Notes: generated by a model not told the origin, from the letters alone. Counted from the first letter of the stretch, positions 27,044 to 38,079 are shown. The stretch: DNA of 64,000 nucleotides from Tolypothrix sp. FACHB-123 (GCF_014697075.1 NZ_JACJRE010000024.1:1-64000); one strand, 5' to 3'. Translations and numbers: made by a program.

Positions 27044-27226
27044 TTAGAGAATACCCCAGAAATGGAGGAAGCCTTGACCAGAAAATAGCTCAATTAACGC
27101 CGCAGCTAAAAAGCCGATCATTGCTAAACGACCGTTCCAAATTTCTGCTTGGGGAGTAAAACCCCAACGCCAAGCATTGCGATCTTCTACTACAGGAGCA
27201 GTGATGGTTTTTGTGGCATTAGTCAT
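27044..27226 (-). CDS. high-light-inducible protein (HLIP, one-helix CAB-like)
   Basis: 60 residues with a single membrane helix carrying the chlorophyll-binding signature [16 protein letters not shown]. HLIPs sit in the thylakoid membrane, bind chlorophyll and carotenoid, and protect photosystems under excess light. Start is the ATG at 27226 because GGAG lies eight bases upstream; a GTG three codons earlier overlaps that GGAG. A stem-loop overlaps the stop codon (27022-27050). It stands alone, and the 545 bases upstream to 27771 hold its promoter but no other gene that I can see. Confidence 0.95.
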   Translation of the reverse strand: MTNATKTITAPVVEDRNAWRWGFTPQAEIWNGRLAMIGFLAAALIELFSGQGFLHFWGIL

Positions 27227-27771
27227 AGTTGACACTCCAAAAGGGATTTAATAAGATTTATTGGCTTATGTAAACTAATATAACAATTATCCTCATAATT
27301 GCAAGGAGATGTTTGTACTTTTGTTGCTGAAACTTGACTTAAAAAACAGTAACTGATATCTAAAGGTGGCAATATCTATCTTTAGATATAGGAAAGCAGT
27401 TGAACTATTAAAGAAATTACTGCGCAATTATACTCATAAGAATTAATAGATCGTGCTTAATCTTAAGCTAGGGGCTGAATTGGCATTGCTTGAAGTTGAG
27501 CGATAGGAGGATTTATTGAAATTCTTTTGCAAATATTCTACCTAATATGGGGAGATTTGCTCAATTGCTAACAATCGTAAAGACAGAAAATTCTCTTGTA
27601 GAGACTTGAAATGCCAAGTCTTGACAATGTGTTTGAGCCATTTTTTTGATAATCTAAGATACTTAAATTCTCAGGAATATCAATATTTATTTACAAATTT
27701 GATTGCGGAATATTGCGATCGCTAAGCTAAGGGTGGGGAAACCCTGCCCCTACAGTGGATAATTTAATTGA

Positions 27772-30273
27772 CTAACGGACTTCGACAACAGTGATGATTT
27801 TTTCATCGCGGTGGAGTTTGAGGATGCTTTCACCCTTGGCGTCTCTATTCAATAGGGGTACGCTTTCTACTGGTATGCGCAATACTCGTTCTTTATTTGT
27901 GACTAAGGCGATTTCCCCAGAAGCGATCGCTCCTACCATTCCGGCTAAGTTATCAGTTTTGCTGGCGAATTTGAGGTATTGAGTCCCTAAATCGCCGCGA
28001 TTAGCAGATCTGAGTTGATTGACGGGAAAACGCTTAGCATATCCTTCTTCGGTAATTAGCAGTAAATCTTCTTGTTCATTCACCGTGACACAGCCTACCA
28101 TTTGCTGATGTTTGAGCATTCGTAGGGCTTGCAGTCCCATCGCCGTCCGTCCCATGATGGGTAGTTGTTCGTCATTTACGGGGAATTTCAATAAACGTCC
28201 GCTGGAACTGGCGACAATCAGATGTTTGCCTGTGGTGGTGAATTGGCTTAATAATAATTCATCGTCGTCTTTGAGTTTGACTATCGTTACACCGCGTCGG
28301 GTGAGGTTAGCCAATTCTTCTAAAGCTAAACGTTTAATTCGCCCTTGTTTTGTTAATAGAATAATTTGCGTAGTGTCAGCATTTTCTGGTAGCACAAAGC
28401 GATTAATCACCCCTTCTTGAGTACCTTGGGCTGTACTACTCAACATGGTAATTAGTGGTGTTCCCTTAGGCGAACGTCCGGTAATGACGGGGATATCTCC
28501 TACCCTCACCGGGTAAACTTTACCGCCACTGGTAAGGACTAATAAATCTTTGTGGGTATCGGTTGACTGAGTTTGAATAATAAAATCATGATCGTTTAAA
28601 CCGTTGTCAGCTTTGGGTTTTTTACCGTTGGGCTGAATTCGGCGCACATATCCCCGTTGGGTAAATTCTAAAATCGCTGCTTCTGCTGGTTGGGAAGATT
28701 GAGGACTATCTTCATCTTCTGCGGCTGACTGGCGAGTTTTTCCTTTTTCCTCTGGTTTTTTAATTTCTGCGGTAAAAGGTACAAGTTTGGTACGCCGCGG
28801 ATCGTTGTATTTGCGCTTGAGCGATCGCAAGTCTTTTTTTAGTGCTTTGAGTAATTCTTTGCGATCGCTCAGTAATCGCCGTAATAAATCAATTTGCTCT
28901 GAGAGTTGTGCAAACTCCTGCTGTAAATTCTGCTGTTCTAAGCTGGTTAAACGGCGCAAGGGCATAGCTAATATCGCATCTGCTTGCACTTCGGTTAAAT
29001 TTAACCGACTACAAAGGCTAATTTTCGCCGTGCTACCATCAGCAGCTTGGCGCAAAATTTCAATGACGGTATCAACGTGAGATAAGGCTGATAGTAAACC
29101 TTCCACTAAGTGCAGACGGCTTTCGGCTTTACCTAACTCGTAACTGTAGCGCCGGGATAGGGTTTGCTCACGAAAACTTAAAAACTCCTGCAACAGTTGG
29201 CGCAAACTTAACTGGCGGGGTTGTCCATCTACCAAGGCTAAAAGAATCGCCCCAAAGTTGGTTTGTAAAGCGGATTGATGATATAAATGCTGAAGAATTT
29301 CTTGGGGGTTGGTATCGCGTTTGAGTTCAATCACGACGCGCATTCCTTCGCGATCGCTTTCGTCGCGAATATCAGAAATTCCTAACAAACGACCTTGGTT
29401 AACTAATTCTGCAACTTTCTCAATCCAGCCTGCTTTATTTACTTGATAAGGCAATTCTGTAATGATAATTGCTGTGCGACGTTTGCTACCACGAGTTGGT
29501 GCTATCTCTTCTAAAGTGGCGACTCCCCGCAAAACAATTCCACCTTTTCCTGTGGTGTATGCTTCCTTGATTCCCGCATCACCAATTATTTCTCCGCCTG
29601 TGGGAAAATCTGGGCCGGGAATTAATTCAAATAATTTTTCATCTGTTAAATCTGGCTGATCGATTAAGGCGATTAAACCATCAACAATTTCCCCTAAATT
29701 ATGGGGGGGAATATTTGTCGCCATACCCACAGCAATACCAGCACAGCCATTAAGTAATAAAAATGGTAACTGTGCTGGTAAAACTGTTGGTTCTTGCTGG
29801 GAATTATCGAAGTTACCGATAAATTCTACAGTTTCTTCCCCAATTTCTGTCAGCATTCCCTCATGACCAATGGCGGCGAGGCGCGTTTCTGTATAACGCA
29901 TCGCGGCGGGTGGGTCATTGTCAACGCTACCGAAGTTACCATGTCCTGCTAGTAAAGGGTAGCGGCTAGAAAATTCCTGTACCAGCCTAACTAAGGCATC
30001 GTAAACCGCTTGATCGCCATGGGGGTGGTATTTACCTAGCACATCCCCGACTACACGGGCGCATTTACGATAGGGTCTATCTGGTGTCAAACCCAGTTCG
30101 TGCATGGCATATAAAATCCGCCGATGCACTGGCTTTAAGCCATCGCGCACATCTGGTAACGCCCGCCCTACAATCACGCTCATGGCATATTCTAGGTAAG
30201 ACCGTTGCATCTCAGTGTGCAGGGCTGTGGTGATTACCTGTCCCGTTGAGAGAAGGTTTAACTGTTTTGCCAT
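27772..30273 (-). CDS. type II DNA topoisomerase subunit A (GyrA/ParC family)
   Basis: 833 residues. The N-terminal cleavage-rejoining domain shows [32 protein letters not shown] and the active-site Tyr127 in AMRYTETR, with a following IPPHN loop. The C-terminal beta-pinwheel blades are recognisable ([55 protein letters not shown]). I do not find the GyrA-box (QRRGGKG-like), whose nearest match is [12 protein letters not shown]. It may therefore be the second, ParC-like A subunit found in cyanobacteria rather than true GyrA. Partner gyrB is at 21643-23580. The start ATG at 30273 fits the family. Confidence 0.93.
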   Translation of the reverse strand: MAKQLNLLSTGQVITTALHTEMQRSYLEYAMSVIVGRALPDVRDGLKPVHRRILYAMHELGLTPDRPYRKCARVVGDVLGKYHPHGDQAVYDALVRLVQEFSSRYPLLAGHGNFGSVDNDPPAAMRYTETRLAAIGHEGMLTEIGEETVEFIGNFDNSQQEPTVLPAQLPFLLLNGCAGIAVGMATNIPPHNLGEIVDGLIALIDQPDLTDEKLFELIPGPDFPTGGEIIGDAGIKEAYTTGKGGIVLRGVATLEEIAPTRGSKRRTAIIITELPYQVNKAGWIEKVAELVNQGRLLGISDIRDESDREGMRVVIELKRDTNPQEILQHLYHQSALQTNFGAILLALVDGQPRQLSLRQLLQEFLSFREQTLSRRYSYELGKAESRLHLVEGLLSALSHVDTVIEILRQAADGSTAKISLCSRLNLTEVQADAILAMPLRRLTSLEQQNLQQEFAQLSEQIDLLRRLLSDRKELLKALKKDLRSLKRKYNDPRRTKLVPFTAEIKKPEEKGKTRQSAAEDEDSPQSSQPAEAAILEFTQRGYVRRIQPNGKKPKADNGLNDHDFIIQTQSTDTHKDLLVLTSGGKVYPVRVGDIPVITGRSPKGTPLITMLSSTAQGTQEGVINRFVLPENADTTQIILLTKQGRIKRLALEELANLTRRGVTIVKLKDDDELLLSQFTTTGKHLIVASSSGRLLKFPVNDEQLPIMGRTAMGLQALRMLKHQQMVGCVTVNEQEDLLLITEEGYAKRFPVNQLRSANRGDLGTQYLKFASKTDNLAGMVGAIASGEIALVTNKERVLRIPVESVPLLNRDAKGESILKLHRDEKIITVVEVR

Positions 30274-30500
30274 GAGCTTGTTCCCTGAAATTTAACTACA
30301 CAAAAGTCGCTGTAAATTAACGCTGCAACAACCACAGCATAACGGATGAAAAGCAATTTCTCACCAAATCTTGTTAGTCATAGGATAAAAAGCAGTAGTA
30401 TTATCCTTGATGACGGGGAGACACATTGAAGACTAAAAAGGAGGCAGACAACTGTTTTGTTCAGGTGTTGATCCCCCCCATTCTCATAAGTTAAATTCTC

Positions 30501-30899
30501 ATGAAAACTGTTCTGATTGTAGAAGACGATTTAATCAATGCTCGCGTTTTTTCCAAGATTTTAACCAAGCGCGGTGGCTTAGATGTTAAACATACAGAAA
30601 ATGTAGACGAAGTCATCAAAATTGCCCAATCTGGTGATGCAGACCTGATTTTGATGGATGTTTCTTTGTCTCGAAGTGTCTACCAGGGTAAATCTGTTGA
30701 TGGTATCAAAATTACACAAATGTTAAAAGCTGACCCCAAAACAGCACATTTACCTGTGATTTTGGTTACCGCTCACGCTATGGAAGGCGATCGCGAAAAC
30801 TTCTTGAAACAAAGCGGTGCTGATGGCTACATTTCTAAGCCTGTAGTTGACCATCAACTTTTTGTTGACCAAATTCTGGCACTTCTACCCACACAATAG
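30501..30899 (+). CDS. CheY-like response regulator
   Basis: 132 residues, a single receiver domain. The acidic pocket is VEDDLINA, the phospho-acceptor Asp is in LILMDVSLSR, the Thr/Ala is in LVTAHAMEG and the Lys is in YISKPVVD. An insertion after the phosphorylation site (SRSVYQGKSVDGIK) lengthens the alpha3 loop and is typical of one cyanobacterial family of single-domain regulators. No output domain or partner kinase is adjacent. Divergent from the gyrA/parC gene. Confidence 0.9.
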   Translation: MKTVLIVEDDLINARVFSKILTKRGGLDVKHTENVDEVIKIAQSGDADLILMDVSLSRSVYQGKSVDGIKITQMLKADPKTAHLPVILVTAHAMEGDRENFLKQSGADGYISKPVVDHQLFVDQILALLPTQ

Positions 30900-31046
30900 A
30901 AGCAAAGAACTGGTGGTTGATACTCAGCAATGCTTGACTTGCAAATGCATCAGTATATATGTACTATAAACGGGGCTAGTTCGGCAAGTGGTAATGAGTG
31001 GTGGGTAAAAGCGGTTCCAATTACCAATTGCCAAATTACTGTTTGA

Positions 31047-31931
31047 CTATTGCGCAGGTGGCTGGCTAGGGTTTAAGGGACTTTCCCCTTGCTGTAAAGC
31101 CGCTTGAATCCTGGGTAACTCCAGGAATTTTTTGGTATCTGATAGTAACCGATCGCCCCAAAGATTTTGCTTGAGGAAATCCAAATCGCCATAGCGCTGA
31201 TCGATACGCAAAGCTTGTTCGCCCATTGCTAAACCCTGTTGGCGATCGCCTTTAGTGTATAAAGCCACTGCTAAGGCTAATAAAGGTTCGGCTGCTTGTT
31301 TGTCCAAAGATATAGCAGTTTGCCATTGCTTAATAGCACTTTGGACATCACCCTGTTCGTATTGAATTAAGCCAGTGTTGTTAATTGCTGGCCAAAATTT
31401 TGGATCGTTGGAGACAGCTTTGTTATATTGAGCGATCGCATCTGGTAAGCGACCAGTCATATAGTAAGCATTCCCCAAATCAAATAAACCTTCTGGATCG
31501 TTGGGTTTCAACTTCAAACCAGCTTGATAACTAGCAATAGCTGCTGGATATTTTTGCTGCTGAAATTGAGCCGAACCCATCGCAAACAACACATCAGCAT
31601 TTTTAGGATTGAGAGATTGGGCTGTTTTAAGAGCCGCGATCGCCTCATCATATTTTTTGGTTTGCAGATGCAACCCACCCAATAGAAACCAAACTTTATC
31701 ATTTTTTGGAGCCAGTTGACTAGCTAGCCTAGCTCGTGGCAAAGCTAACTCAAACTGTTGAAACTGACCCAGTTGAGCCGCCTCTTGTGCCAAACTCAAC
31801 CCTTGTTTTTCCAATTTTCCTGCATCAAGTTGCAGTGTATGGGGTATCAGGGCCTGTGCTTGCGCTGCTTTTGGCATACTCCACAAACTACAGACAACTA
31901 GAAAAGAAATTAATCCAATTTTTTTAGGCAC
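31047..31931 (-). CDS. secreted TPR-repeat protein
   Basis: 294 residues. From the GTG at 31931, preceded by GAGGGGG, the protein begins with a typical signal peptide (basic MPKKIG, hydrophobic core, cleavage near KAAQA). At least five tetratricopeptide repeats follow, e.g. AIAALKTAQSLNPKNAD, AIASYQAGLKLKPNDPEG and AIAQYNKAVSNDPKF. An upstream in-frame start would bury the signal peptide. It probably acts as a periplasmic or lumenal scaffold; the partner is unknown. It is convergent with the response regulator at 30501. Confidence 0.85.
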   Translation of the reverse strand: MPKKIGLISFLVVCSLWSMPKAAQAQALIPHTLQLDAGKLEKQGLSLAQEAAQLGQFQQFELALPRARLASQLAPKNDKVWFLLGGLHLQTKKYDEAIAALKTAQSLNPKNADVLFAMGSAQFQQQKYPAAIASYQAGLKLKPNDPEGLFDLGNAYYMTGRLPDAIAQYNKAVSNDPKFWPAINNTGLIQYEQGDVQSAIKQWQTAISLDKQAAEPLLALAVALYTKGDRQQGLAMGEQALRIDQRYGDLDFLKQNLWGDRLLSDTKKFLELPRIQAALQQGESPLNPSQPPAQ

Positions 31932-32039
31932 ACTACCCCCTCTTACCCACAAATCAAATAATCTTTCAGCTAGCTTAAACGATCTCCACTCTAGACGAAA
32001 AGCAAATTTGTCGTTAAGAGTCAAGAGTTTATCTTAAAT

Positions 32040-32175
32040 TATTTCAAAAAGATTGGGCATTGGGCATTGGGCATTGGGCATTGGTTAAGCATTTTCTTCC
32101 CTCCCTGTTCCCTATCCCCTACCTGTACTTCCTATCTCCTAGTCCCTAGCCCCTAGTTCCTAACCCCTATTTTCC
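32040..32175. repeat. heptanucleotide STRRs (GGGCATT and CCCTAGC types)
   Basis: GGGCATT repeated four times at about 32052-32082, then a run of CCTAGTCCCTAGCCCCTAG-type units to about 32170. The rest of the 800-base gap to 32750 is AT-rich and carries no supported gene; it should hold the promoter of the export operon. Confidence 0.8.
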
Positions 32176-32750
32176 AGTAATTTAAGTTAATTTAGACACT
32201 TGATTAAATCAATAGCGATCAGAGAAAACAGTAGGAGTTTGTAATTAAGATAAATTACAGATGGGATAAATTAAGTAATCCTGCTGAATTAAAGGTCAAC
32301 TTGAGGAATAATTACCAGCAATAAAAGTAACTAATAAAGTTACATAATTCAATCAAGTTATGGATAAATGTAAGTAGTTATTAATAAAATCATCTCTCAG
32401 TGTAGCCTGATGAAAACAGTTTTGTAAGCTGATGCTGAATGCAGGTAGTTACTCTCATACGCTAGATAGTTGCAATTATTAATCGCAAAGTATAAAAATT
32501 ATTGATGTGTGAAATGCTTACTAGCCACAGCCCGAATAATTTTTTTGCTGGCTGAATTATGCGTAAAGTTGCATTAATTCAATGCACTTTATTTCTGCAA
32601 AATTGGTGACTTTGGTCATGTGTCAGTTGGGAATTACTTATGACTTTGGTCATGCACCAATTTGGCAAATTTTGCAGGATAATTACTAGCATGAATTTAT
32701 ACAATAAAATTGTGGTCGAGTCATGTTTACCGATAAAAAAAAGAGTAGCT

Positions 32751-34328
32751 ATGACAATTGATGCCTCAAACCCTGTAGATTCATCAGCTTTGATTCCTGA
32801 GGTAAAAAGAAGCAAAGGCAGGATTAAATGGCTGCCGTGGCTACTTACCCTGATGCTGTTGGGTGGAATTGGCTATGTAATTTATTACCAAATAGCTGTG
32901 GCTCCAACTCAGCAAGCGAGACGGCGAGTATTGACACAGCCTGTAGAAAGACAGACTTTAGCGATCGCAGTTTCCGCTAATGGTACGGTAAAACCAGAGA
33001 GGTCAATTAATCTCAGCCCGAAAAATTCCGGCATTCTCAAAAGACTTTTAGCCAAAGAAGGCGATCTCGTCAAACAAGGGCAGATAGTCGCTTACATGGA
33101 TGATTCCAACCTGCGAGGACAACTCACATCTGCCCAAGGACAATTGGCACAAGCCCAGGCAAATCTGCAAAAAGCTCAAGCTGGTAATCGCCCGCAAGAT
33201 ATTGCTCAAGCACAAGCACAACTAGACGAAGCCCAAGCCAACCTACAAAAGGTACAAGCTGGTAATCGTCCTCAAGATATTGCCCAAGCACAAGCACGCT
33301 TACAAAGTGCCCAAGCTACTTTCACAAAAGCAGACGATGATTATCGTCGCAACTTGCAACTTTACAATTCCGGTGGGATTTCCCTTCAGACTGTCAACCA
33401 AAAACGTGCAGATCGTGACAGCGCCCAAGCGGCGGTGAATGAAGCCCAGCAGGCATTAAATTTACAAAAAGCCGGATCGCGTCCAGAAGACATTGAGCAA
33501 GCAAGAGCTACAGTTAACCAAAGAAAACAAGCTTTAGCACTTTTACAAGCTGGAACGCGCCAAGAAGATATCAGCGTCGCCCGCGCCCAGGTAACATCTG
33601 CACTTGGTTCCTTGCAGAATATCCAAGCCCAAATCAATGACACAATCATTCGTGCACCCTTCGATGGTGTAGTTACCAAGAAATATGCCGACCCTGGGGC
33701 TTTTGTCACGCCCACAACAGCAAGTAGTGACGTATCTTCTGCTACTTCTTCTTCCATTTTGGCTTTGGCTTCCACTAACGAAGTTGTCGCCAATTTAGCT
33801 GAAACTAACATTTCTAAAATCCGCCTGGGTCAGAAAGTTACAGTCACGGCAGATGCTTATCCTGGAAAAACATTTGAAGGTAGAGTTAGGCAAATTGCTG
33901 CCCAATCTGTAGTCTCACAAAACGTTACCAGTTTTGAAGTTAGAGTCACGCTTACCGATCCGCAAAGATTACTCCGTTCTGGGATGAACGTCACCACAGA
34001 TTTCCAAGTCGGTCAGTTGGAAAATGCGCTCGTAGTCCCCACAGCCGCCGTAGTCCGCCGCGAAAATGCCACAGGTGTCTATGTCCCAGGAAAAGATAAC
34101 CAACCTGTATTTACTCCTATTGAAACCGGCGTTACGGTCAACAAATTTACCGAAGTTAAATCTGGATTGACAGGAAAAGAAAGAGTATTGCTCAGTTTTC
34201 CCCCAGGTTCTAGACCCCAATCAACACCAAGAGGCGGAGTCTTTCCTGGCGTAGGCGGTGGTGGCGGTGGTGGACGTTCTCAAGGTGGTGGCGGTGGCGG
34301 ACGTTCTCAAGGTGGTGGTTCACTCTGA
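32751..34328 (+). CDS. HlyD/MacA-type periplasmic adaptor (membrane fusion protein) 1
   Basis: 525 residues from ATG 32751. One N-terminal membrane helix (about 26-45), a lipoyl-like segment (GILKRLLAKEGDLVKQGQ), a long coiled-coil hairpin built from repeats such as AQAQLDEAQANLQK and the duplicated AGNRPQDIAQAQA, then IRAPFDGVVTKKYADPGAFV and the beta-barrel region. It ends in a Gly-rich tail (GGGGGGRSQGG repeated). Adaptors of this family join an inner-membrane transporter to TolC. It is the first gene of a cluster with a permease, an ATPase and TolC, so it probably belongs to a MacAB/DevBCA-like exporter. Earlier in-frame starts from 32640 lack a ribosome binding site. Confidence 0.9.
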   Translation: MTIDASNPVDSSALIPEVKRSKGRIKWLPWLLTLMLLGGIGYVIYYQIAVAPTQQARRRVLTQPVERQTLAIAVSANGTVKPERSINLSPKNSGILKRLLAKEGDLVKQGQIVAYMDDSNLRGQLTSAQGQLAQAQANLQKAQAGNRPQDIAQAQAQLDEAQANLQKVQAGNRPQDIAQAQARLQSAQATFTKADDDYRRNLQLYNSGGISLQTVNQKRADRDSAQAAVNEAQQALNLQKAGSRPEDIEQARATVNQRKQALALLQAGTRQEDISVARAQVTSALGSLQNIQAQINDTIIRAPFDGVVTKKYADPGAFVTPTTASSDVSSATSSSILALASTNEVVANLAETNISKIRLGQKVTVTADAYPGKTFEGRVRQIAAQSVVSQNVTSFEVRVTLTDPQRLLRSGMNVTTDFQVGQLENALVVPTAAVVRRENATGVYVPGKDNQPVFTPIETGVTVNKFTEVKSGLTGKERVLLSFPPGSRPQSTPRGGVFPGVGGGGGGGRSQGGGGGGRSQGGGSL

Positions 34329-34401
34329 ATAGTCAGTTATCAATCGTTAACAACAATAGTATTTGTTCCCCCTAGCCCCTAGCCTCTAGCCCCTAACCCC
34401 T

Positions 34402-35682
34402 ATGTTCAAGATATTCCACGGTTTTTACAAAAGAAAAAATACCCGTACAGTGCCGTTACTGGAAATCTTGTCAATGGCAGCTGAGACTTTATGGAGTAAC
34501 AAATTACGCACAGGATTAACGATGCTGGGCGTAATTATTGGCATTTCTTCAGTGATTGCGATTACTTCTGTTGGTCAAGGGGTACAAAAGGGAGTTGAGC
34601 AACAAATACAAGCATTGGGTACGGATGTGCTGCAAGTTCTAGCTGGTGCAGCTAGAAGCGGGAATATCAGCCAAGGGATAGGTTCAAGCAGCACTTTAAC
34701 CTGGGAAGATGCTAAAGCGATCGCTCAACAAGCGCCATCAGCCCAAATTGTTTCTGCATATCTCCAGCGGAACGCCCAAGTTGTTTATGCGGGACAAAAC
34801 ACATCAACAACAATCTACGGTACAGATTTGAACTACCCAGAAGCTAGAAATACTTTCCCTCAACAAGGAAGATATTTTACTGAAGATGAACTCAATAATG
34901 CTGCACAGGTTGCTGTTCTCGGCCCTACAGTCCTGAGAACTCTTTTTGGTCAAGGTGCCAACCCCATAGATGAAACTATCCGCATTCGGGGAGAGGCTTA
35001 TAGAGTGATTGGTGTCATGGAACCCAAAGGTTCTCAAGGGCCTTTCGATCGCGATGACCAAATTTTCATTCCGCTGACAAGTATGTCAGCCAGACTAGTT
35101 GGTAACAATGCCTTAGCAGGTGTATCTGTAAATGGAATTTTAGTCAAAGCCGCCAATCAAGAACAGTTAGAAGCAGCGCAGTTTCAGGTTACCAATCTTT
35201 TACGCCTGCGCCACAATATCTATCCACCACAAGCTGATGATTTTCGCTTAACTAACCAAGCGGATATTGTGAGTACTTTTACTAACGTCGTCGGTTTATT
35301 TACGGTGATGGTAGTAGCGATCGCCGGAATTTCCCTTGTAGTTGGTGGCATTGGAATTGCCAATATTATGCTAGTTTCCGTAGTCGAACGCACCAGAGAA
35401 ATTGGCATCCGCAAAGCTGTAGGCGCAACCAATTCAGCGATATTAAATCAATTTTTAGCCGAAGCGATCGTTATTTCCATTGTCGGTGGAACTATTGGCA
35501 TGGTGGTTGGGGTTGCGATCGCTTTTGGTGCAGCCAATATTTTTAAATTTCCCTTTGTTATTTCTTTGATATCAATATTTGTCGGTTTTGGACTTTCTTT
35601 AACCGTTGGCTTAATTGCTGGTGTAATTCCCGCAAGAAATGCAGCCAAGTTAGATCCGATTACTGCTTTAAGGAGCGATTGA
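34402..35682 (+). CDS. MacB/DevC-type ABC transporter permease 1 (FtsX family)
   Basis: 426 residues with four membrane helices: one after the N-terminal amphipathic segment (NKLRTGLTMLGVIIG), then a large periplasmic domain, then three near the C-terminus (from about 300). The signature VVERTREIGIRKAVGA and the ending PARNAAKLDPITALRS are typical of MacB/LolC/DevC. The ATG at 34402 is directly preceded by CCCTAGC-type heptamers and has no ribosome binding site. The later GTG or ATG (MAAETLWSNKL) matches the usual family start better. It works with the ATPase at 35791. Confidence 0.93.
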   Translation: MFKIFHGFYKRKNTRTVPLLEILSMAAETLWSNKLRTGLTMLGVIIGISSVIAITSVGQGVQKGVEQQIQALGTDVLQVLAGAARSGNISQGIGSSSTLTWEDAKAIAQQAPSAQIVSAYLQRNAQVVYAGQNTSTTIYGTDLNYPEARNTFPQQGRYFTEDELNNAAQVAVLGPTVLRTLFGQGANPIDETIRIRGEAYRVIGVMEPKGSQGPFDRDDQIFIPLTSMSARLVGNNALAGVSVNGILVKAANQEQLEAAQFQVTNLLRLRHNIYPPQADDFRLTNQADIVSTFTNVVGLFTVMVVAIAGISLVVGGIGIANIMLVSVVERTREIGIRKAVGATNSAILNQFLAEAIVISIVGGTIGMVVGVAIAFGAANIFKFPFVISLISIFVGFGLSLTVGLIAGVIPARNAAKLDPITALRSD

Positions 35683-35790
35683 GGGAAGCAGGGGAGCAGG
35701 GAGCAGGGGGCAGGGAGAAATAACTAATGATAAATAACAATTGTACAGATACGATTCATCGCGTCTCTCACAAATGACTAATAAGACACT

Positions 35791-36462
35791 ATGCCCACAA
35801 TGATTTGGATGGAATCTATTACTAAAACCTACCATTTAGGAGAAATTGATGTTCCCATACTTAAGGGAATTCAACTTTCTATAGAAGAAGGTGAATATGT
35901 GGCAATTATGGGGGCATCAGGTTCTGGTAAATCCACACTTATGAATATTTTAGGCTGTTTGGATCGTCCGACGGCAGGACATTATATTTTTGAAGGCAGA
36001 AATTTAACTACTTTTAATGATGATGAATTAGCCTATATTCGCAATCAAAGAATTGGGTTTGTTTTTCAACAATTTAACCTTTTAGCAAGAGCAACGGCGC
36101 TAGATAATGTCATGCTACCAATGGTTTATGCTAATGTTCCGAAAGCAAAACGCCAGCAAAGAGCGTTAGAAGCATTAGAAAGAGTGGGATTAAAAGAACG
36201 TATTGCTAACCGTCCCAGCCAACTCTCTGGCGGACAACAACAACGGGTAGCGATCGCGCGTGCGTTGGTAAATCGTCCTGCATTAGTTTTAGCTGATGAA
36301 CCCACAGGTGCATTAGACACAGAAACTTCTTCGGAAGTCATGAATTTATTAACAGAATTAAATGAACAAGGAATTACCATTATCATCGTTACCCATGAGC
36401 CAGATATTGCTGCGCAAACTCATAGAATTATCCGCGTACAAGATGGGTTAATTGTGGGCTAA
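35791..36462 (+). CDS. MacB/LolD-type ABC transporter ATP-binding protein
   Basis: 223 residues. Walker A GASGSGKST, Q-loop FVFQQFNLL, signature LSGGQQQR, Walker B LVLADEPTGALD and the switch His in IVTHEPD are all intact. It belongs to the LolD/MacB N-domain/DevA family that drives efflux with FtsX-type permeases. It is the only ATPase in a cluster with two permeases and two adaptors, and might serve both. Confidence 0.95.
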   Translation: MPTMIWMESITKTYHLGEIDVPILKGIQLSIEEGEYVAIMGASGSGKSTLMNILGCLDRPTAGHYIFEGRNLTTFNDDELAYIRNQRIGFVFQQFNLLARATALDNVMLPMVYANVPKAKRQQRALEALERVGLKERIANRPSQLSGGQQQRVAIARALVNRPALVLADEPTGALDTETSSEVMNLLTELNEQGITIIIVTHEPDIAAQTHRIIRVQDGLIVG

Positions 36463-36613
36463 GTGTAATTTTAGATTTTAGATTTTATTTAGATTTTATT
36501 TAGATTTTTAGTTAAAAAAAATTGAAATTCGCTGCCAAACTTTTAAATTTTCTGCTCTCTGTCCTCTGCTTTCTGCCTGTCTTAATAATTACGCATTTTT
36601 CTGGGGATGACCT

Positions 36614-38038
36614 ATGAATTTCATCTTATTCCGTATGCATTCTACCTGGATTGCAGTGCTAGTTACTTTTTTAATGACTGCATTGGCTAAAAGTGCAGAT
36701 GCACAAATCCTGCAATCTCCAAGTCCGACAAATAATAATTCTGCGTCGGTTCTTGATAATCTCACACCAAATCCTAATCCTTTACAATTTCCTACCAACC
36801 CAGAGGAAGTCAGAGTACGGGGAATTGTACCCATTACTTTAAATCAGGCTTTAGAACTAGCAAGACGGAACAATCGAGATTTACAAGCAGCGCAATTTCA
36901 GCTAGAACGCAGTCAAAGTGCGCTCAGGGAATCTCAGGCGGCTTTACTTCCTAATGCTGGTATTAATGGGAATTTAACTAATAGCGGTGATGGTTTTTTT
37001 GGTGGTTCATCTCCATCCACCACATCTTTTAACGGTCAAGCACAAATCAATTATGACCTTTATACTTCTGGTAATCGACAAGCTAATATTCGTTTTGCTG
37101 AGGAACAAGTACGTATAGATGAATTAAACTTTGAAAATCAATCTTTAATTGTTGATTTAAATGTTGCTACCCAGTACTACAACTTACAAGGAGCAGATGA
37201 ACAAGTCAGAATTAATCGGGCTGCGGTAGAAAATGCTGAGGCTAGTTTACGAGATACTCAAGCTCGACTACAAGCGGGTGTGGGTACACAATTTGATGTA
37301 CTCCAAGCACAAGTGAATTTGGCTGATGCTCAACAACAACTAACTAATTCAATTTCCCAACAAAGAATAGCTCGTCGTCAATTTGCAACTCTTCTGAGTT
37401 TGCCACAGTCGGTGGAGATTAGTGCTGCTGATCCTGTGAGCTTAGCTGGTTTGTGGCAACCAACACTGGAACAAACTATTATACAAGCTTTTCAAAACCG
37501 TCCAGAATTGCCACAATTTTTAGCCCAACGCAATCAAGCTGAACAACAGCGCAGACAAGCACTGTCGCAGTTAGGGCCACAACTGGGTTTAACTGGTAAT
37601 TATAGTTTGCAAGATAGATATAACGATTCCCTTAGCGTTGCTGATGGCTATTCTGTAGGGTTACAAGCTAATTTAACTTTATTTGATGGCGGTGCGGCTA
37701 GAGCTAGAGCAGCTCAATCACGCGCTAATATTGCGATCGCAGAAACTCAATTTGCTAACCAGCGCGATCTCATCCGCTTTGATGTAGAACAATTCTATTT
37801 TCAATTACAGTCAAACTTAGATAACGTGCAGACTTCTACGTTAGCTTTAACTCAAGCTAGAGAAGCTTTGCAAATAGCTAGGCTGCGATTACAAGCAGGT
37901 GTAGGTACGCAAACAGAGGTGATTTCTGCGGAAAACGATTTAACTAGGGCTGAAGGTAATCGAGTTACGGCTATTTTAGATTACAATCGCGCTTTGGCTA
38001 ATTTACAACGTTCTGTTACTTCTAGAACTAGACGTTAA
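36614..38038 (+). CDS. TolC-family outer membrane channel protein
   Basis: 474 residues with a signal peptide (cleavage near KSADA), a proline/asparagine-rich stretch, then two TolC repeats. The repeats show the paired motifs NQALELARRNNRDLQAAQ and LQAGVGTQFDVLQAQVNLADAQQQL, echoed later by LRLQAGVGTQTEVISAENDLTRAEG. It forms the trimeric outer membrane duct for the exporters encoded around it. A strong terminator follows at 38080, so the genes 32751-38038 probably form one operon. Confidence 0.95.
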   Translation: MNFILFRMHSTWIAVLVTFLMTALAKSADAQILQSPSPTNNNSASVLDNLTPNPNPLQFPTNPEEVRVRGIVPITLNQALELARRNNRDLQAAQFQLERSQSALRESQAALLPNAGINGNLTNSGDGFFGGSSPSTTSFNGQAQINYDLYTSGNRQANIRFAEEQVRIDELNFENQSLIVDLNVATQYYNLQGADEQVRINRAAVENAEASLRDTQARLQAGVGTQFDVLQAQVNLADAQQQLTNSISQQRIARRQFATLLSLPQSVEISAADPVSLAGLWQPTLEQTIIQAFQNRPELPQFLAQRNQAEQQRRQALSQLGPQLGLTGNYSLQDRYNDSLSVADGYSVGLQANLTLFDGGAARARAAQSRANIAIAETQFANQRDLIRFDVEQFYFQLQSNLDNVQTSTLALTQAREALQIARLRLQAGVGTQTEVISAENDLTRAEGNRVTAILDYNRALANLQRSVTSRTRR

Positions 38039-38079
38039 TACTTCACCACACAAATTATCAATATAAAATCTTTCGTAGT

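Noticed and set aside
32579-32815. Minus-strand frame overlapping the start of adaptor 1
   Set aside because: It is a shadow over the adaptor's leader, with no protein-like features.
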